Shown here: positions 62,160 to 64,000 of the stretch, one piece after another | Numbering within the stretch: the first letter of the stretch is position 1 | Layout of the letters: each line of letters opens with the position of its first letter | Source of the DNA: Streptomyces lavendofoliae | GTDB taxonomy: Bacteria; Actinomycetota; Actinomycetes; Streptomycetales; Streptomycetaceae | DNA length: 64,000 nucleotides | Direction: 5' to 3' | Assembly: GCF_014649735.1 (NCBI RefSeq) | Contig: NZ_BMTP01000009.1 | Coordinates: 248,001 to 312,000 of the forward strand | Made by a program: the position numbers and the translations under genes | The notes under the pieces: generated by a model | Databases searched by the model: none | Seen by the model: only the letters and a program-made list of their open reading frames with translations | Told to the model about the DNA's origin: nothing

Positions 62160-63065
62160 TCACGCGGCCGGGGAACAAGGATCGGGCCTCTCCGGCCGCC
62201 CGTCCCGCACCAGTTCCGCGTTGAACTGCGCGCCGGCCAGCAACACCACGTGGGACACCCACAGCCACACCAGGAACGCCACCACTCCCGCCAGTGAGCC
62301 GTAGAGGCGGTCGTACGTGGCGATGTGTGCGGCGTAGAACGCGAAGCCCATCGACGCGAGCAGCCACAGCAGCACCGCCAGCGTCCCGCCCGCCACCGTC
62401 TGCCGCACACCGCGCGACTCGGGAGGGCCCGACCGGAACAGCAGCAGGACCAGGGCGACGACCACCGCCAGCAGCAGCGGCCACCGCAAACCGGCCCAGA
62501 CGAACGCCGCCTGATGGTCCGTCCCCGTCCCCCGGCCGATGGCCCTGGCGATCCGCTCGGCGGCGGTCAGCGTCAGCACGCCGCTGACCAGCAGGGCCAG
62601 CACGGTCACCGCCCTGAGCAGGATGGCGGGGAACGTCCGCCACGCCGGACGGCAGTCGGGAACGCCGTACATCGCGTGCAGCGCGCGCCGGAACACGGCC
62701 AGGTAGCTGGACGCGGACCACAGGGCGGCGCCGCCGGTGAGCACGACCAGCATCCAGCGGACCGACGCCTGCTCCTGCGAACCGCCCAGGGCCTGCGCCA
62801 GTACCGGGCGGGCCGCCTTCGGCACGAAGGCCCCCAGCTGCGTGACGACCTCCTGGGGCGAACCCGTCCCGAGCAGCGCGAGGGAGAAGACGATGACCAG
62901 AAGCGCCGGGAAGACCGCCAGGACCGCGTAGTACGTCAGCGCCGCCGCCCAGTCGGTGAGGTCGTCCTCCCAGACGGCGACCGGCGTACGGGCCAGGGCC
63001 CTGGTGTACGCGCCGGGTTCGCGCCGGCCCGGCGCCGAGCCGTTCGCGGGGACACCGATCGTCAT
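62160..63065 (-). CDS. YihY/UPF0761-family membrane protein (formerly called BrkB)
   Basis: The 301-residue inner-membrane protein has the YihY features DLTDWAAALTYYAVLAVFPALLV, SWS/ASSYLAVFRRALHAMYGV and VWLWVSHVVLLAGAQFNAEL, with about six hydrophobic segments. The molecular function of the family is unclear, and it is not a ribonuclease as older names implied. It lies upstream of the PAP2 gene on the same strand with a 50-bp gap, so the two may be co-transcribed. Confidence 0.9.
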   Translation of the reverse strand: MTIGVPANGSAPGRREPGAYTRALARTPVAVWEDDLTDWAAALTYYAVLAVFPALLVIVFSLALLGTGSPQEVVTQLGAFVPKAARPVLAQALGGSQEQASVRWMLVVLTGGAALWSASSYLAVFRRALHAMYGVPDCRPAWRTFPAILLRAVTVLALLVSGVLTLTAAERIARAIGRGTGTDHQAAFVWAGLRWPLLLAVVVALVLLLFRSGPPESRGVRQTVAGGTLAVLLWLLASMGFAFYAAHIATYDRLYGSLAGVVAFLVWLWVSHVVLLAGAQFNAELVRDGRPERPDPCSPAA

Positions 63066-63273
63066 GAAACCACCGCTCCGTTCAGGCCTGGCCGCGACCC
63101 GGCCGCCGCCTCCCGGCAGGAGACCGGCGGCGTCCCCTTCCTGCTGCCCCGCGCCGGCGGTGTCACGCCACGCCACGGCGTCGACGCCGTGGCACCGGAC
63201 GAGCGCGCCCGCCCGCCCGGACCGGCGAGCGTCCGCCGGGATTCCCGGCCGTCCGAGCGGTGATGAGGAGAAC

Positions 63274-63522
63274 ATGACGACACCGGAGACGCGCACCAGG
63301 CTGCAGCAGCTCGAGGACCGGCTCGCCGAGCGGACACCGCCGCCGCTCGACGGCCAGACCCGCATCCCGCTGCCCCCGCCCACCACGGCGGACGCCGGGA
63401 ACGAGGGGAGCGGGGGGAACCAGGGGAGCGAGGCGACCGGCAGGGGCGACGGGAACGACGCGGACGGCGGGAACGACGCGGACGGCGGGAACGACGCGGA
63501 CGACGGCACCGCGGCGCCCTGA
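63274..63522 (+). CDS. Small hypothetical protein with acidic Gly/Asn/Asp repeats
   Basis: The ATG at 63274 has GAGGAG 3 bp upstream and opens an 82-residue frame. A short helical start (TRTRLQQLEDRLAER) is followed by a Pro-rich stretch and a C-terminal run of three GNDADGG-like units. The family is not recognised. The good ribosome site favours a real gene; the tail is probably unstructured. Confidence 0.55.
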   Translation: MTTPETRTRLQQLEDRLAERTPPPLDGQTRIPLPPPTTADAGNEGSGGNQGSEATGRGDGNDADGGNDADGGNDADDGTAAP

Positions 63523-63550
63523 CCGGCCCCGCTGTCGCCGGAACGGCGGC

Positions 63551-63580
63551 GCGCCCCCAACCCCGACGGAGCGGGGGCGC
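63551..63580. terminator. Weak hairpin after the small hypothetical gene
   Basis: GCGCCCCC (63551-63558) can pair with GGGGGCGC (63573-63580) across a 14-nt loop, 28 bp after the small gene's stop. No T-tract follows. Confidence 0.4.
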
Positions 63581-63653
63581 CGGCCCTCCTCGGCCTTCGG
63601 TCCTACGACCCGGGCCGCATGACAGGCGGCGCCGGGAGATCGACAATGCCCCT

Positions 63654-64000
63654 ATGAGCACCGTCCCCGTCACGACCCAGGCCTATCTCGACCGCATAGG
63701 GGCCGCACGTCCGTCCCGCCCCGACACCCGCGCCCTGCGCGACCTGCACCTGCGGCACCTGCTGACGGTGCCGTTCGAGAACCTCTCGATCCACCTCGGC
63801 GAGGACATCGTCCTGGAGGAGAAGGCGCTGCTCGACAAGGTCGTCCACGCCCGGCGCGGCGGATTCTGCTACGAGTTGGGCGGCTCGTTCGCCGCGCTGC
63901 TGCGCGACCTCGGCTTCCGGGTCGACTTCCTCCAGGCGCGGACCTTCGGCCGCGAGGGCGGGCCCGGTATCCCGTACGACCACCTGGCGCTGCGCGTCGG
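63654..64000 (+). CDS. Arylamine N-acetyltransferase (5' part, runs off the window)
   Basis: The ATG at 63654 opens a frame that remains open to the last base (115 codons visible of ~270 expected). It begins STVPVTTQAYLDRIG and contains the NAT signatures LTVPFENLSIH and RGGFCYELGGSFAALL, with catalytic Cys72, then QARTFGREGG and the catalytic His region YDHLAL. NAT enzymes transfer acetyl from acetyl-CoA to arylamines or hydrazines; relatives form amides in antibiotic synthesis. Confidence 0.92.
   Translation, partial: MSTVPVTTQAYLDRIGAARPSRPDTRALRDLHLRHLLTVPFENLSIHLGEDIVLEEKALLDKVVHARRGGFCYELGGSFAALLRDLGFRVDFLQARTFGREGGPGIPYDHLALRV

Noticed and set aside
1..64000. tRNA, rRNA genes, CRISPR arrays, prophage or integrative element ends.
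   Set aside because: No cloverleaf-like or rRNA sequence, no spaced repeats, and no integrase or att-like duplication was recognised by eye; only the IS3 fragment indicates mobility.

Overview
The window is high-GC actinobacterial DNA, almost certainly a Streptomyces chromosome arm. Codon third positions are nearly all G or C, GTG starts and 4-bp ATGA/GTGA overlaps are common, and the families present (LacI-controlled polysaccharide loci, trypsin-nSTAND proteins, NRPS genes) are typical of streptomycetes. No rRNA, tRNA or CRISPR array was seen.

Region 1 (1-33 kb) is a nonribosomal peptide gene cluster whose product I do not recognise. A decayed IS3-type transposase fragment and a perfect 17-bp hairpin mark its left edge. 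A plus-strand operon (477-9294) encodes an O-carbamoyltransferase, a carrier protein fused to an epimerase-like domain that has lost its catalytic residues, a stand-alone adenylation protein and a two-subunit asymmetric ABC exporter. The facing minus-strand genes (31416 down to 9444) encode SbnA, an A-T-C NRPS, an AzlC/AzlD exporter pair, a second NRPS (partial C-A-T-C-A-T-TE), an argininosuccinate-lyase homologue, a threonine-kinase-like GHMP kinase, a PLP enzyme fused to an ATP-grasp ligase, a membrane desaturase-like enzyme, a second ATP-grasp ligase, an M20 peptidase and SbnB. SbnA and SbnB should make L-2,3-diaminopropionate. The kinase, PLP enzyme and lyase resemble the trio proposed for 2,3-diaminobutyrate. 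A catalytic-domain-only phosphoglycerate dehydrogenase on the right (32048) could supply O-phosphoserine for SbnA. Adenylation pockets read as Ser (DVWHFSLVDK), an acidic diamino-acid-like pocket (DIWEMNADDK) and Val (DAFWLGGTFK). The expected product is therefore a small, carbamoylated, diamino-acid-containing peptide assembled by NRPS and ATP-grasp enzymes together, released by an unusual cysteine-type thioesterase.

Region 2 (33-42 kb) is accessory. It holds a glycosyltransferase remnant, an exact 109-bp-period tandem duplication covering the 3' end of a hemerythrin-domain gene, a Rieske/DUF2231 membrane protein, an amidase, and a two-gene putative conflict system: a Trypco1-like small protein followed by a 1446-residue trypsin/nSTAND NTPase/TM/beta-propeller protein.

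Region 3 (42-57 kb) is a mannan or manno-oligosaccharide utilisation locus. It has two paralogous LacI regulators, a CUT1 ABC importer, GH2 beta-mannosidase, secreted GH5 beta-mannanase with FN3 and CBM2, a CE7 deacetylase, phosphomannose isomerase, an ROK sugar kinase and a GH1 beta-glycosidase. A repeated TGAACCGGT-type element and GACAACGTTGTC palindromes lie at its promoters and are likely LacI operators.

Region 4 (57-64 kb) holds ordinary genes: a TrmB/LuxR-type regulator, aminopeptidase P, a quinone oxidoreductase, PAP2 phosphatase, a YihY membrane protein, a small hypothetical and the start of an arylamine N-acetyltransferase that runs off the window.
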